The notes: generated by a model from the letters alone, not told the origin. A stretch of DNA of 64,000 nucleotides from Pantoea sp. Brub (GCA_016642085.1 VOQV01000002.1:22282-86281); one strand, 5' to 3'. Positions 33,537 through 44,570 are shown, numbered from the stretch's first letter. Made by a program: numbers and translations.

Positions 33537-34187
33537 TTAAGGAGCGAGTCTATTTATATCCCAAATATCATTATGTTTTTCATATAAGAATCTATCATGA
33601 AGTCTATATTTACCTCCTTGCCAAAATTCCATAGTATTAAATTTTACTTTAAATCCACCCCAAAAATCAGGTAAAGGAATATCGCTTTTTTTAAATTTAT
33701 TTTTAATCAATACAAATTTTTCTTCAAGTATATCTCTTGAAGAAATATTACATGATTGATTTGATGCCCAAGTGCTAATTTGGCTTTCACGTGGACGACT
33801 TTGAAAATATTTTAATACTTCTATAGTCGATAATTTTTCTACTTCACCAAGTATCATTAATTGTCTTTCTAAAAAATGCCATAAAAAATGTAAAGAAATT
33901 TGAGGATTATGTAATAAATGAATAGCCTTCCTGCTATTTAAATTAGTATAAAATACCATACTGTTAGTATCATAATGTTTTAATAATACTACACGTTGAT
34001 AAGGTCTGTTATTTTTATCTACTGTTGCTATTGTCATAGCTGTTGGATCGGGCAAATTATATTCACAAGCTTGTGTTAACCAATTTTCAAATAAAATTAT
34101 AGGATTATTTGGCAAATCTTTTCGACATAGTTTCCCTTTTATATACTCTCGCCTTAAACAAGATATAGCATGTATTTTTTTTTTCAT
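33537..34187 (-). CDS. pdxH: Pyridoxine/pyridoxamine 5'-phosphate oxidase
   Basis: FMN-dependent oxidation of PNP or PMP to the cofactor pyridoxal phosphate. The 216 residues compare with 218 in E. coli. FMN-binding blocks: RVVLLKHYD and YTNLNSRKA; substrate-binding RLHDRFLYE and C-terminal RLAP are conserved. Codons 2-4 are Lys-Lys-Lys, so the gene begins with an A10 run (34175-34184), a slippage-prone start. PLP would feed TrpB, SufS and AstC encoded nearby. Confidence 0.96.
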   Translation of the reverse strand: MKKKIHAISCLRREYIKGKLCRKDLPNNPIILFENWLTQACEYNLPDPTAMTIATVDKNNRPYQRVVLLKHYDTNSMVFYTNLNSRKAIHLLHNPQISLHFLWHFLERQLMILGEVEKLSTIEVLKYFQSRPRESQISTWASNQSCNISSRDILEEKFVLIKNKFKKSDIPLPDFWGGFKVKFNTMEFWQGGKYRLHDRFLYEKHNDIWDINRLAP

Positions 34188-34857
34188 AATAATTTGCTCA
34201 TTTATATAATATATCTTATAATAAAAATGTTTATTTAATTTTCATATTTATAAGCAAGAACTATTTATGTTATGACACATGTTTTAACAAAAATTTTTTA
34301 TATATACGACTATATTGTATATATATACGATATGTGTGATTTATGTCATAAATAAATTTTTTAAAAAATTTATTTATGTATTATATAGTGCTAATGAGTT
34401 TGTAAAAAAACATGTTATTATTTGTTATTTGGTAAAGATATAGATGTATTATATAACTACACATGAAATATGTGTATGCTTGCTATAAAAATATAAAATT
34501 ATTTTAATAGTCTATGTACAGTTCAAATAAATATTCATCATTCTAAATGCATCAAAAATGAATTTAAAATACACTATTTTTAGTTAAAAATCTATTATTG
34601 AATAACAAAATTAATGCATACATTTGTTTTGATCTAAATCATTTAATTATTGTTTCATAATCAATAATTAGCACTAAACTAATAAGTTAAAATAGTTTTT
34701 AATACATTATATTCTCTATAATATTACTTAATATAAAATTAAATATGTTGTCTTTTTAACTAATTGATAAATAAAAATATAATAAACAAATTTCTTGCAT
34801 AATTTGTTTATTATAATAATTTTTATATATTAATAACTATTTAATAATAAGCTATTT
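34188..34857. other. Gene-free pdxH-rnt divergent region
   Basis: A 670-bp spacer between divergent pdxH and rnt. In E. coli about a dozen genes lie here (slyA, slyB, anmK, nemA, gloA and others); none is recognisable. The only site-like element is a near-consensus FNR dyad at 34629-34642, listed separately. Confidence 0.55.
34629..34642. promoter_or_regulatory. FNR-box-like dyad
   Basis: TTGATCTAAATCAT matches the FNR consensus TTGAT-N4-ATCAA except at the last base. It is about 215 bp upstream of rnt and 440 bp upstream of pdxH. E. coli rnt and pdxH are not known to me as FNR targets, and no fnr gene is visible here, so this may be chance or a fossil of a lost gene's promoter. Confidence 0.2.
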
Positions 34858-35490
34858 ATGTCTGAATTAAATGATTCCAATGCAATTAATCAACGTTTTC
34901 GAGGTTTTTATCCTGTTGTAATTGATGTTGAAACTGCAGGTTTTAATGAACAAACTGATGCTTTATTAGAAATAGCTGCCATGACATTAAAAATGGATAA
35001 AGAAGGATGGATTCATATTAATGAAACACAGCATTTTAATATAGAACCTTTCAAAGGTTCTATATTAAATTCTGCATCACTTGATTTTACAGGAATTGAT
35101 CCAAGTAATCCTTTACGTGGGGCAGTTAGTGAATATGAAGCTCTTAACTCTATTTTTAATATGATACGTCAAGGAATAAAAGATACTAATTGTAATCAAG
35201 CAATTATGGTAGCGCACAATGCAACTTTTGATTTTAAATTTGTAGCTGCTGCAGCTGAACGTGTATCTTTAAAAGATAATCCATTTCATCCATTTGCTAC
35301 TTTCGATACAGCTTCATTAAGTGGACTTGTATTAGGTCACACTGTATTAGCTAAAGCATGTAAAATTGCTGGTATAGGATTCGATACTAGCAATGCACAT
35401 TCTGCTCTATATGATACTGAACAAACTGCAATATTGTTTTGTGAATTAGTAAATCGTTGGAAACGATTAGGAGGATGGCCACCGAATTGA
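34858..35490 (+). CDS. rnt: Ribonuclease T
   Basis: DEDD-family 3' exoribonuclease that trims tRNA and other stable RNA ends. The 210 residues compare with 215 in E. coli. ExoI motif VIDVETAGF, Exo[12 protein letters not shown] and Exo[15 protein letters not shown] contain all acidic metal ligands and the general-base His. Convergent with grxD. Confidence 0.97.
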   Translation: MSELNDSNAINQRFRGFYPVVIDVETAGFNEQTDALLEIAAMTLKMDKEGWIHINETQHFNIEPFKGSILNSASLDFTGIDPSNPLRGAVSEYEALNSIFNMIRQGIKDTNCNQAIMVAHNATFDFKFVAAAAERVSLKDNPFHPFATFDTASLSGLVLGHTVLAKACKIAGIGFDTSNAHSALYDTEQTAILFCELVNRWKRLGGWPPN

Positions 35491-35520
35491 TTTTTTACTA
35501 ATAATGTAAAATAAAACAAG

Positions 35521-35551
35521 TAATTCAATAATATTAAATATTATTGAATTA
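35521..35551. terminator. Bidirectional terminator-like stem-loop between rnt and grxD
   Basis: A 13-bp perfect inverted repeat (TAATTCAATAATA, loop TTAAA, TATTATTGAATTA) fills the gap between the convergent rnt and grxD stops. On the plus strand it is followed by a T-rich stretch. It is the best-placed candidate terminator for both genes, though rich in A-T pairs. Confidence 0.5.
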
Positions 35552-35553
35552 TA

Positions 35554-35883
35554 TTATTGTTTATGTTGATTGGTTTTTTGTAGTATGTCTTGTAATTTAT
35601 TATTTTGAAACATTTCTACTATAATATCGCAACCGCCTATTAATTCTCCATTTACCCATAACTGGGGAAAAGTTGGCCAATTAGAATACTTAGGTAATTC
35701 TCTTCTAATATCTGGATTTTTTAAAATATCTATGTAAGAAAATTTATAACCACAAGCTGATAAAATTTTTGCTACTTGATCAGAAAAACCACAACTAGGT
35801 AATTGGGGTGAACCTTTCATGTATAATAAAATCGAATGTTCTGCAATTTGAGTCTGAATCTTTTTTACAGTACTTATATTCAT
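35554..35883 (-). CDS. grxD: Monothiol glutaredoxin 4
   Basis: CGFS-type glutaredoxin that binds and transfers [2Fe-2S] clusters. Start at the ATG at 35883 (MNISTVKKIQTQIAE, like E. coli MSTTIEKIQRQIAE) with AGGA upstream; the in-frame start seven codons earlier has no family support. 109 residues; active site SCGFS, then NWPTFPQLWVNGELIGGCDI for glutathione binding. It probably cooperates with the Suf system encoded downstream. Confidence 0.96.
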   Translation of the reverse strand: MNISTVKKIQTQIAEHSILLYMKGSPQLPSCGFSDQVAKILSACGYKFSYIDILKNPDIRRELPKYSNWPTFPQLWVNGELIGGCDIIVEMFQNNKLQDILQKTNQHKQ

Positions 35884-36130
35884 ATATAAATGTCCTAAAA
35901 ACAATATGCACTTAATATATTATATATATGTATTATATGTTATACAATACAAATATAATTTTTATTGGATGTTTTAAAATAACAAAAAATACTCAAATGC
36001 ATTTTAAAATATATCTTTATTATAAATAATTAATTATAAAACTAATGATAAATATATCTTATATATATAAAATATATTTACAATAAATTTATATAAATTA
36101 AAATTATTTAGTTATTCATATAAATCAGTA

Positions 36131-36778
36131 TTATGTTGATAAATTTAAATTTTTACCAACAATGTTCGTTTTATAGTTATACATAATGCGTTCAACTGTA
36201 TCTACTATTGCTTGTGTTTTAAAATCTATTTCAATATTGACACTATCGCCAATATTTTTTTGACTAATTGTAGTACGTTTAATAGTTTCTGGAATTAAAA
36301 ATACAGAAAATTTATTTTTAGTAATTGTACTAACTGTAAGACTAATACCATCTATACTAATAAATCCTTTATAAAAAATATATTTCATTAAATTTAAATT
36401 TTTCATTTCAAACCATACTTCATATTTTTTATTTGTTATAACGATTTCTTTTATTTTAGCAGTAGTAACTACATGTCCAGATAATAAATGACCTCCTACT
36501 TCACTATTTAATGTTATTGAGCGTTCTATATTAACTAAATCTTCTATGCATAATTCATTTAAATTGGATATTTTAAGTGTTTCCTCAATTAGATCAAAAC
36601 TAATCAAACTATCATTAATATCCGTAATAGTTAAACAACAGCCATTAATCATTACAGAAGATCCTAAATTTAAACCTAATAATAATTCTTTAGAGAATTT
36701 TAAAATAGCAGTATTATACAAATTTTTTTTTCTAATATGTACTATTTCAGCAATACCTTGAACAATACCAGTGAACAT
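36131..36778 (-). CDS. ribE: Riboflavin synthase
   Basis: Dismutates two 6,7-dimethyl-8-ribityllumazine molecules to riboflavin. Also named ribC in E. coli. The start is the ATG at 36778, giving MFTGIVQG, the universal N-terminus; the longer reading (10 codons upstream) is not supported. 215 residues with the two-fold repeated lumazine-binding barrel: repeat 1 contains GCCLTI and GGHLLSGH, repeat 2 contains GISLTV and ETIKRTT. Partner of ribA. Confidence 0.96.
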   Translation of the reverse strand: MFTGIVQGIAEIVHIRKKNLYNTAILKFSKELLLGLNLGSSVMINGCCLTITDINDSLISFDLIEETLKISNLNELCIEDLVNIERSITLNSEVGGHLLSGHVVTTAKIKEIVITNKKYEVWFEMKNLNLMKYIFYKGFISIDGISLTVSTITKNKFSVFLIPETIKRTTISQKNIGDSVNIEIDFKTQAIVDTVERIMYNYKTNIVGKNLNLST

Positions 36779-36916
36779 ATTTGTTACTCTTATAAGATTT
36801 ATAGTCAATATATTTTATAGATGAATATTTATTAATATTTTATATATTTAGTAATTGACATTAACTATGTCATTTCTTTATGATATCAATAATATTGAAC
36901 TTAATTGTTTTAAATT

Positions 36917-36990
36917 GCGTCTTTAGCTCAGTTGGTTAGAGCATCACTTCGACATAGTGAAGGTCAATGGTTCAAATCCATTAAGACGCA
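36917..36990 (+). tRNA. valV: tRNA-Val (anticodon GAC)
   Basis: A complete 74-base cloverleaf: acceptor GCGTCTT/AAGACGC, D-arm GCTC/GAGC, anticodon stem TCACT/AGTGA, variable AGGTC, T-arm AATGG-TTCAAAT-CCATT, discriminator A. The anticodon GAC is at 36951-36953. It sits just past riboflavin synthase, the place of valV-valW in E. coli, which have the same anticodon; only one copy is kept. CCA is not encoded. The anticodon loop reads T-C-G-A-C-A-T, so position 33 is C where almost all tRNAs have U. Confidence 0.95.
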
Positions 36991-37193
36991 TGTCATTAAT
37001 TTCATAATAAATTGTTTGATGGTCTATTTATAAATCTTCACGAAAACTTATTTAAGTTGAAATGTGTTATCAATTATTCATTTAAATAATTACATGTATT
37101 TTTTTATGAAACAATTTTCAATAATTTACAATAATGATAATTATTTTAAATTATAAATTAAATAAATTTAATTATTCATCAATAACATAATAT

Positions 37194-37613
37194 TTATTTT
37201 ATTATATATTGTTTAACTACTTTAAGTATATAAATAATTATTTCTTCAATTCCTTTTGAACGAGTGGGTGTAATATATCTTATTAATTCAAGTTTATGAA
37301 ATAAATATCTAATATCTAATGAAATAATATCATTAACAGATAAATTTTTATAAAAAATAAAAATTATTGCTATAAGTCCTTTAACAATAGAAGAGTTGCT
37401 ATCACCTTCAAATATAAAAGTATTATCGTGATGCGGGGTTATTTTAATCCACACTTGACTATGACAACCAGATATGATATATTTGTTGCTGTATAGATCG
37501 TTTGATATTTGTGGTATTTTTTCTCCAAGTTCAATGAGATAAAGGTATTTTTCTTCCCAATTAATACAGCGATTAAAATTAATAATTAATTGCTCTTTAT
37601 TTGGTAAAGTCAT
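37194..37613 (-). CDS. sufE: Cysteine desulfuration protein SufE
   Basis: Accepts persulfide sulfur from SufS and passes it to SufB. The 139 residues equal the E. coli length (138). The acceptor cysteine is in ISGCHSQVWI, and the C-terminal GLIAI...IRYLFHKLELIRYITPTRSKG-type region (in parts) is conserved. Last gene of the operon, five bases after sufS. Confidence 0.96.
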   Translation of the reverse strand: MTLPNKEQLIINFNRCINWEEKYLYLIELGEKIPQISNDLYSNKYIISGCHSQVWIKITPHHDNTFIFEGDSNSSIVKGLIAIIFIFYKNLSVNDIISLDIRYLFHKLELIRYITPTRSKGIEEIIIYILKVVKQYIIK

Positions 37614-37618
37614 ATTAA

Positions 37619-38875
37619 TTACTCCATTGAACTATGTTTTTTTAAAAGTGTATGAATACGTATTAAAGACGATATTAATCGATCAATTTCCTTTTCGCTA
37701 TTATAAAATGCAAAAGAAACTCTACACATTGATTTTACTTTGTAAAAACGCATTAACGGCATAGCACAGTGATGTCCTGTACGGATTGCAATTCCATATT
37801 GATCTAAAAAACTTCCAACATCAAAAGCAAGATGATTACCTAGATTAAAAGCAATAATACCAACATTGTTATGTAATGGACTATATATTTGTATATCAGG
37901 TACTAATACTAATTTATCTTGAAGATAATGCATTAATGTTTTTTCACGTTGATGTATTACATGTAATCCAATTTCATTAATATAATCTAAAGCGGCACCC
38001 AATCCAATAATTCCACCTATGTTTGGAGTACCAGCTTCAAAACGCCAAGGTATATCGTTCCATGTAGTTCCAGTTGGTAATAAAACATTTTCAATCATAG
38101 CACCACCACCTTCCCATGGAGACATTTCATGCAATAATTGTTCTTTGCCATATAAAACTCCAATACCATTAGGTCCATACATTTTATGACTTGAAAAAAC
38201 ATAAAAATCACATCCTATATCTTGAACATCAATTTTATTATGCATGATTGCTTGTGCACCATCTACTAAGGTAATCAGACCTGCAGCTTTAGCTTGTGCA
38301 ATAATTTTTTTTATTGGATTTATAATCCCCAAAACATTAGACACATGAGTAATTGCTAATAATTTTGTATTTTTATCAATTAATTGATCAATTTTATTTA
38401 AATCTAATTCACCATTATTTGTTAAAGGCAATATACGAATTTCTATACCAGTATTTTGTGCTAATATTTGCCATGGAACTATGTTTGAATGATGTTCCAT
38501 TTCAGTAATAATTACATTATTAATATGACTTAATTTATTTTTAAATAAGCTATTAGCTACTAAATTAATACCTTCAGTAGTACCTTTAACAAAAATAATT
38601 TCTTCTTTTGATTTAGTATTTAAAAACTTTGATAGTTTAGTCCGTATGTTTTCTATATTCATAGTAGCTTGCATACTTAGTGTATGAATACCACGATGTA
38701 CATTAGAATAATCATTTTGATAAAAATAATTTTCAGCATTTATGACTTGAATTGGTCTTTGAGTACTTGCTGCATTGTCAAAATATGTTAATGGATGATT
38801 ATTAATCTTGCGTTTTAAAATAGGAAAATCAGACCTAATTTTTTCTAGATTAAATTCTTTTGCAGATTTTTTCAT
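37619..38875 (-). CDS. sufS: Cysteine desulfurase SufS
   Basis: PLP-dependent group II desulfurase that removes sulfur from cysteine for Fe-S assembly. 418 residues (E. coli 406). PLP lysine in [10 protein letters not shown], phosphate-binding TEGIN, catalytic cysteine in RTGHHCAMP. Two bases separate it from the sufD stop. PLP would come from pdxH and cysteine from the CysB-controlled pathway. Confidence 0.97.
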   Translation of the reverse strand: MKKSAKEFNLEKIRSDFPILKRKINNHPLTYFDNAASTQRPIQVINAENYFYQNDYSNVHRGIHTLSMQATMNIENIRTKLSKFLNTKSKEEIIFVKGTTEGINLVANSLFKNKLSHINNVIITEMEHHSNIVPWQILAQNTGIEIRILPLTNNGELDLNKIDQLIDKNTKLLAITHVSNVLGIINPIKKIIAQAKAAGLITLVDGAQAIMHNKIDVQDIGCDFYVFSSHKMYGPNGIGVLYGKEQLLHEMSPWEGGGAMIENVLLPTGTTWNDIPWRFEAGTPNIGGIIGLGAALDYINEIGLHVIHQREKTLMHYLQDKLVLVPDIQIYSPLHNNVGIIAFNLGNHLAFDVGSFLDQYGIAIRTGHHCAMPLMRFYKVKSMCRVSFAFYNSEKEIDRLISSLIRIHTLLKKHSSME

Positions 38876-38877
38876 AT

Positions 38878-40146
38878 TTATTTTTTAGATAATAAAATAG
38901 ATAAATGTTTAAATATACTATAACGCAATACATCATTGTCTAATGATTTAATTAATTCCACAATAAATGCATCAATAATCATTTGTTTTGCATTATTTTT
39001 GCTAATACCTCTTGATCGTAAATAGAAAATATGTTCTTTATCAATATAACTAACAGTAACACCATGACTACATTTGACATCATCTGCATAAATTTCTAAT
39101 TGAGGTTTAGTATTAACTTCTGCACATTTACCTAATAATAGATTTTTGTTAATCATTTGACCATCAGTTTGTAGTGCTTTTTTATTAACTTTAATATGAC
39201 CATTAAATATCGCATGACCGTAATCGAATACTACAGTTTTATGCATTTGTCTGCTAAAACAATAACCTTGATTATGTTCTAAATACGTACGAGTATCGGA
39301 TACTATGTTCTTATTAGATAAAGATAAACTATTAACTACTAATTTTGAATATTTACCATTTAATTGTATACTATTATTGTGACGAGTAACATTTGATCCT
39401 AATAAAAAAGTATTGCTAATTACCTTTGAATTATCTCCAATGATAATATCATTATGAGAAAAATGATAGCTTGTATTTTTTTCAAATATCAAATTAGTAT
39501 GTTTTAAAGATGCATTATTGCCAATATTAAAAGTAAAACGTGAACCAGTAAAATGTTTATTAGAATTTAAAGAAACATAATGTTCTATTACTTCAATTTT
39601 GCTATTTTTGCCTAATTGCAAATGATGACGATAATGTATCATATTCATGAATTTTTTTTGACCACTATTAATATGTAATATATAAAGTGGTTTAGATGCT
39701 GTTATATTTTTTTCTATACTAATAATACTAATTTTATTTACTAAACTTTCAGTTAAGTGTAAAAATATTTCTGATTGAACATGTAAGGGTAATTTAATAT
39801 TTTGGTTTAAATCATTATGTTTTATTTTAAATATTTCTGTATCAATACTACTTAATGATGATTGGAATATACCATTAACAAATATTATACGTACTGAATC
39901 TATTGGTATTGCTAATTTATTAATTTCTTCAATATTTAATGGTTTCTCTTGGGTAGGTAATATAAATTTCTGAGATAAAAGGTTATTTAATGGAAAATAT
40001 TTCCAATTTTCGTGTTTGTTAGTTGGTATACCTAAATTTATTAAATGATTCCAATGTTTTTGAGCATGATTAGAATTATTATTAATTTTAAATAATTCAT
40101 ACCATTTGTTAAGAACAGGATCATTGCTTTTCAGTAAGCCATCCAT
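38878..40146 (-). CDS. sufD: Fe-S assembly scaffold subunit SufD
   Basis: Beta-helical scaffold subunit of SufBC2D. 422 residues (E. coli 423). Recognisable blocks are the C-terminal [29 protein letters not shown] and the ADDVK core; the N-terminal half is divergent but colinear. It overlaps sufC by 26 bases, as in E. coli. Confidence 0.96.
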   Translation of the reverse strand: MDGLLKSNDPVLNKWYELFKINNNSNHAQKHWNHLINLGIPTNKHENWKYFPLNNLLSQKFILPTQEKPLNIEEINKLAIPIDSVRIIFVNGIFQSSLSSIDTEIFKIKHNDLNQNIKLPLHVQSEIFLHLTESLVNKISIISIEKNITASKPLYILHINSGQKKFMNMIHYRHHLQLGKNSKIEVIEHYVSLNSNKHFTGSRFTFNIGNNASLKHTNLIFEKNTSYHFSHNDIIIGDNSKVISNTFLLGSNVTRHNNSIQLNGKYSKLVVNSLSLSNKNIVSDTRTYLEHNQGYCFSRQMHKTVVFDYGHAIFNGHIKVNKKALQTDGQMINKNLLLGKCAEVNTKPQLEIYADDVKCSHGVTVSYIDKEHIFYLRSRGISKNNAKQMIIDAFIVELIKSLDNDVLRYSIFKHLSILLSKK

Positions 40147-40867
40147 AACCTTTTTCCTCTAATTGTTTTACTAATGAAAAATCACCAGATTTTATAATCT
40201 TACCTTGATATAAAACATGTACCCAGTCTGGTCTAATATAATTTAAAATACGTTGATAATGTGTAATTAAAATAAAAGAACGTTGTTTACTTCTTAAAAG
40301 ATTAACAGCACCTGATATATTTTTTAATGCATCAATATCTAATCCAGAATCAGTTTCGTCAAGAATACACAATTTAGGTTCTAATAGCGACATTTGTAAA
40401 ATGTCATTTAATTTTTTCTCTCCACCAGAAAAACCTACATTGACTGAACGAGTTAATAAATCTGCAGATATTTTTAAAAAGTTAATTTTATCTTTAATAA
40501 AATTATTAAATTCAAAACGATCTAGTTCTTTTTCATTACGATATTTCCTTATTGCGTTTACAGCAGTATGTAAAAATAATTTATTACTTAGACCAGGAAT
40601 TTCTACTGGATATTGAAATGCCATAAAAATTCCTTCATGAGCTCTTTCTTCAGGAGATAATTCCAATAAATTTTTATTATTAAATATTAATGAACCATTA
40701 GTAACATTATAATTTTTGCGACCAGTTATAACTGTTGCTAAAGTACTTTTTCCTGAACCATTAGGTCCCATCATAGCATGTATTTCGCCTGATTTAATTT
40801 CAATATTTAAATCATGTAAAATATTTTTATTATCAATACTAACATTTAATTTTTTAATACTTAACAT
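40121..40867 (-). CDS. sufC: Fe-S assembly ATPase SufC
   Basis: ABC-type ATPase of the SufBC2D complex. 248 residues from the second of two tandem ATGs (40867), which has better spacing to AAGGA and matches the E. coli MLSIK start. Walker A GPNGSGKST, signature FSGGEKKLND, Walker B LCILDETDSGLD and the H-loop THYQRI are all intact. Confidence 0.97.
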   Translation of the reverse strand: MLSIKKLNVSIDNKNILHDLNIEIKSGEIHAMMGPNGSGKSTLATVITGRKNYNVTNGSLIFNNKNLLELSPEERAHEGIFMAFQYPVEIPGLSNKLFLHTAVNAIRKYRNEKELDRFEFNNFIKDKINFLKISADLLTRSVNVGFSGGEKKLNDILQMSLLEPKLCILDETDSGLDIDALKNISGAVNLLRSKQRSFILITHYQRILNYIRPDWVHVLYQGKIIKSGDFSLVKQLEEKGYGWLTEKQ

Positions 40868-40912
40868 CATGATTCCTTAGCATTATTGCTAGGTTATTTT
40901 ATTTGTATTATA

Positions 40913-42412
40913 TTAACCAACACTATGCTCAAGATTAACAGTCAACAGTTTTTGAGCTTCTACAGCAAATTCTAATGGTAATTTAGAAAATACATCTTTG
41001 CAAAAACCGTTTACTATCATCATAATAGCGTTTTCTTCACTAATACCTCTTTGCAGAAAATAAAACATCTGATCTTCTCCTATACGAGAAGTAGTTGCTT
41101 CATGTTCTACTTGCGATTTTTTATTGGATATTTCTATATAAGGAAAAGTATGTGCTCCACAATTATTACCAATTAACATAGAATCACATTGAGTAAAATT
41201 ACGCGCATTATCTGCTTTTGGAGTAATTTTTACTAAACCACGATATGTATTTTGACTTTCACCAGTAGATATACCTTTTGATATTATAATAGATTTTGTA
41301 TTTCTTCCAATGTGAATCATTTTGGTTCCACTATCAGCTTGTTGATGTCTACTTGTCAGCACAACTGAATAAAATTTTCCCACTGAATAATCACCTTGTA
41401 AAATACAGCTAGGATATTTCCAAGTAATTGCAGATCCAGTTTCAGATTGTGTCCAGGACATTTTACTATATTTTCCTTTACATAAAGCACGTTTAGTAAC
41501 AAAATTAAATATTCCTCCCTCCCCTTTTTCATTACCTGGAAACCAGTTCTGTACTGTACAATATTTAACTTCAGCATTTTTAAGCACAATTACTTCAACT
41601 ACTGCTGCATGTAATTGATAAGTATTACGCATTGGAGCAGAACATCCTTCAATATAACTAACATAACTATTTTCATCTGCAATTAAGATAGTTCTTTCAA
41701 ATTGTCCAGTTTTTTCTGCGTTAATACGAAAATAAGTTGATAATTCCATTGGACAGCGGACACCTTTAGGTATATAAATAAAAGTACCATCTGATGCTAC
41801 CGCTGCATTTAATGATGCAAAAAAATTATCATTAATTGGCACGACACTACCAAGATATTTTTTTACTAACTCCGGATATTCTTGGATAGCTTGATTAAAT
41901 GAACAAAAAATAATTCCATATTTTAATAATTGTTTTTGATATGTAGTTGCTACTGAAACTGAATCAAAAATAGCATCAATTGCTACTTCTTTATCGTCTT
42001 TAACTGGAATTCCTAATTTATGAAAAGTTTTTTCTACTTCTTGAGTAAGATAATTTTTTTTAACTAATAGATTAGATTTGGTTAAATTATCTTTTTTTGA
42101 CAAATAATTATCGTGATTACAATCATCACATTCAGGAGCTGAATAGTATATATAATTTTGATAATTTAAATTATTATAATGTGCTTTTAGCCAATGTGGT
42201 TCTTTCATTTTCAACCAAGCAAAAAATGCTTTAAGACGAAATTCTAGCATCCAATTTGGTTCATTACGTTTTTTTGAAATTTGACGTACAACATCTTCGT
42301 TAATTCCGTAAGAAAATGTTTCATTATTTAATTCAGTAACAAAACCCTCTTTGTAATGTAATTTATTTGTATTTTTTTTTTTATTATTAGGTAAATTTTT
42401 GTATTCTGACAT
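40913..42412 (-). CDS. sufB: Fe-S assembly scaffold subunit SufB
   Basis: Core scaffold on which clusters are built. 499 residues (E. coli 495), strongly conserved in the C-terminal half: [47 protein letters not shown]. The N-terminal segment contains Lys-Lys-Lys-Asn coded by an uninterrupted A11 tract (42372-42382), in frame. Eight bases after sufA. Confidence 0.97.
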   Translation of the reverse strand: MSEYKNLPNNKKKNTNKLHYKEGFVTELNNETFSYGINEDVVRQISKKRNEPNWMLEFRLKAFFAWLKMKEPHWLKAHYNNLNYQNYIYYSAPECDDCNHDNYLSKKDNLTKSNLLVKKNYLTQEVEKTFHKLGIPVKDDKEVAIDAIFDSVSVATTYQKQLLKYGIIFCSFNQAIQEYPELVKKYLGSVVPINDNFFASLNAAVASDGTFIYIPKGVRCPMELSTYFRINAEKTGQFERTILIADENSYVSYIEGCSAPMRNTYQLHAAVVEVIVLKNAEVKYCTVQNWFPGNEKGEGGIFNFVTKRALCKGKYSKMSWTQSETGSAITWKYPSCILQGDYSVGKFYSVVLTSRHQQADSGTKMIHIGRNTKSIIISKGISTGESQNTYRGLVKITPKADNARNFTQCDSMLIGNNCGAHTFPYIEISNKKSQVEHEATTSRIGEDQMFYFLQRGISEENAIMMIVNGFCKDVFSKLPLEFAVEAQKLLTVNLEHSVG

Positions 42413-42420
42413 ATTATTGT

Positions 42421-42780
42421 TTACTCGATACTAAAACTATCTCCACATCCACAAGAGTATTGGGCTTTAGGATTATTAAATTTAAAGACTTCATTTAATC
42501 CATCTTGAATATAATCTATTTCCATACCATCAATAAAAGGCATTGCTTGAATAGGAACAAATACATCTGCTCCGTAATATGAAAATTTTATTTCGTTTCC
42601 TGAGATATTTGTAGTTAAATTTAGCATATAACTAAAACCAGCACATCCAGATTTTTTTATGTTAATTAATAGTCCTGTTGATTTTGGATGATTTAAATTT
42701 AATTTAATAATTTGTTTAGCTGCATTTTTAGTTAAGGTTATTCCTTTCCATATAGTATTATTAGGTGAAAATTCTTTCAT
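42421..42780 (-). CDS. sufA: A-type iron-sulfur carrier SufA
   Basis: Carries assembled clusters from SufBC2D to targets. 119 residues from the ATG at 42780; the ATG five codons upstream abuts the GAGAG ribosome site and is less likely. The three cluster cysteines are in SGCAGFSY and [25 protein letters not shown] is typical. First gene of the suf operon (sufABCDSE), whose order is exactly that of E. coli. No isc genes are in this window. Confidence 0.96.
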   Translation of the reverse strand: MKEFSPNNTIWKGITLTKNAAKQIIKLNLNHPKSTGLLINIKKSGCAGFSYMLNLTTNISGNEIKFSYYGADVFVPIQAMPFIDGMEIDYIQDGLNEVFKFNNPKAQYSCGCGDSFSIE

Positions 42781-43449
42781 ATTAACATCTCTCAAATGTA
42801 TTATATTGGAAATATAATTTAATAAATAATAACTTAAGTTATTATTTATTAAATTTTTAAATTCAATATTAACACATAATATTATATATTTTCATTATAT
42901 ATACATAGTATATTAAATTACTATGAATATAATAAATACATTCATAAATGAATATATACAAAGATATATATGTAAAAATTATATTTTATTATTTTATAAT
43001 AATATTAGCATACTTAAATTGCTTAAAACTTAATATAAGTTATACCTTATATATAATTTATATGTATGAATCAATAATCAATTTGATATCTGTAAATTCA
43101 ACAAAAATATACTTATTCTATTTTTGAAACAAAATGAAATTGAAATATTATTTATTTAAAAGTATAAATGGTTAAAAATAATAATAAAATTTAATTAATG
43201 ATAATGTTGAAATAGAATATAATCTATATTAATTAAAACACTAGTCTATATTTTAATTAAAACATAGATCTCTTAAATTTTTATAAAATAACTATATATT
43301 TAAGGTATATTGTATTTAAAAATAAATTGTAATAATAAAAATACTATTAAATAATTACACTTAAAATATAAAAGTTATTTAAAATATTATTTAAATAATA
43401 ATATAGTTTATAATAATAATTATTCTAAATAATTATTAGGACAATAATA
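42781..43449. other. Divergent sufA-ydiK intergenic region
   Basis: A 669-bp region, nearly all A/T, that must contain the suf promoter and the ydiK promoter. In E. coli the suf promoter carries OxyR, IHF, Fur and IscR sites; none of these could be recognised here with confidence. No ORF or RNA gene found. Confidence 0.5.
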
Positions 43450-44532
43450 ATGAACATTGTATATAAAAATATGGATATAACGCAAATATTTTTTACTTTA
43501 TTATTTATAATATTATTAATGATATCTTGTTTGTGGATTATTGAACCATTCATTCTTAGTTTCTCTTGGGCAAGTATGATAGTTATTGCTACTTGGCCTA
43601 TAATGATAAAATCACAAAAAATACTATGGGGTAATCGTTTTTTAGCAGTATTATTAATGATCACTTTGTTATTACTTTTGTTTATTATTCCAATTACATT
43701 AATAGTGAATATATTAGTTGATAATATTACATTAATTATGAATTGGACTAAACATAATCATAAACTACCAGAGTTAACATGGTTAAATAATATTCCAATT
43801 TTTGGTAAAAGATTGTTTTATAGTTATAACAAAATATTATCAGACAATACTTCTGGTATAATGCTTAATTTGACACCATATATAAATCGTATTACTAGCT
43901 TTTTTTTATCACAAATTACTCATTTAAGTAGTTTTTTAATTAATGTAGTAATAATGTTATTGTTTAGTACTGTGCTTTATTTTCATGGGGAAAAAGTATC
44001 TAAAAATATTATTTATTTTTCTTCTCGTATTGCAGGTAATAGAGGGAAAGCAGTAATATCATTAGCAGTTCAGTCTATTAGAGGAGTAGCTTTAGGTGTA
44101 GTAGTTACATCTTTAATTCAAGGTATATTAGCTGGTATTGGTTTAAGTTTCTCAGGTATACCATATGCTATAATATTAACAATATTAATGATTTTTTTCT
44201 GTTTAATTCAATTAAGTTCTTTACTAGTTTTAATCCCAGCTATTATATATTTATACTGTATTAATAACAATACTTTAGGTACCATATTACTAGTATGGAG
44301 TATAGTAGTAGTTATATTAGATAATGTGTTACGATTAATGTTAATTCGTATTCGTGCTAATTTGCCATTGATCCTTATTTTACCAGGAGTAATTGGTGGA
44401 TTAATAGCTTTTGGAATGATTGGATTATTTATTGGACCAATTGTGTTAGCCATATCTTATAGATTAATTTTAGCATGGATGTATGAAGTACCATTTTTAA
44501 ATCACCATTTAAATGAACATAGAAAAAAATGA
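43450..44532 (+). CDS. ydiK: AI-2E family transporter YdiK
   Basis: A 360-residue polytopic membrane protein colinear with E. coli YdiK (370 aa): N-terminal CLWIIEPFILSFSWA, central ALGVVVTSLIQGILAGIG and C-terminal GVIGGLIAFGMIGLFIGP blocks. The substrate is unknown; the family includes the AI-2 exporter TqsA and Na+/H+ antiporters. Retention in a reduced genome suggests a needed exporter. Confidence 0.94.
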   Translation: MNIVYKNMDITQIFFTLLFIILLMISCLWIIEPFILSFSWASMIVIATWPIMIKSQKILWGNRFLAVLLMITLLLLLFIIPITLIVNILVDNITLIMNWTKHNHKLPELTWLNNIPIFGKRLFYSYNKILSDNTSGIMLNLTPYINRITSFFLSQITHLSSFLINVVIMLLFSTVLYFHGEKVSKNIIYFSSRIAGNRGKAVISLAVQSIRGVALGVVVTSLIQGILAGIGLSFSGIPYAIILTILMIFFCLIQLSSLLVLIPAIIYLYCINNNTLGTILLVWSIVVVILDNVLRLMLIRIRANLPLILILPGVIGGLIAFGMIGLFIGPIVLAISYRLILAWMYEVPFLNHHLNEHRKK

Positions 44533-44570
44533 TAAATATCACTATTACTAAATAGTGCATAATATTTATA
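44533..44570 (+). terminator. Possible ydiK terminator
   Basis: A 7-bp stem CACTATT/AATAGTG (44540-44546 and 44551-44557) with a 4-base loop lies eight bases after the ydiK stop; a T-rich stretch follows about 13 bases later. A weak candidate. Confidence 0.3.

Noticed and set aside
36990..37193. A second tRNA (valW) after tRNA-Val
   Set aside because: No second cloverleaf or T-arm can be formed in the following 200 bases.
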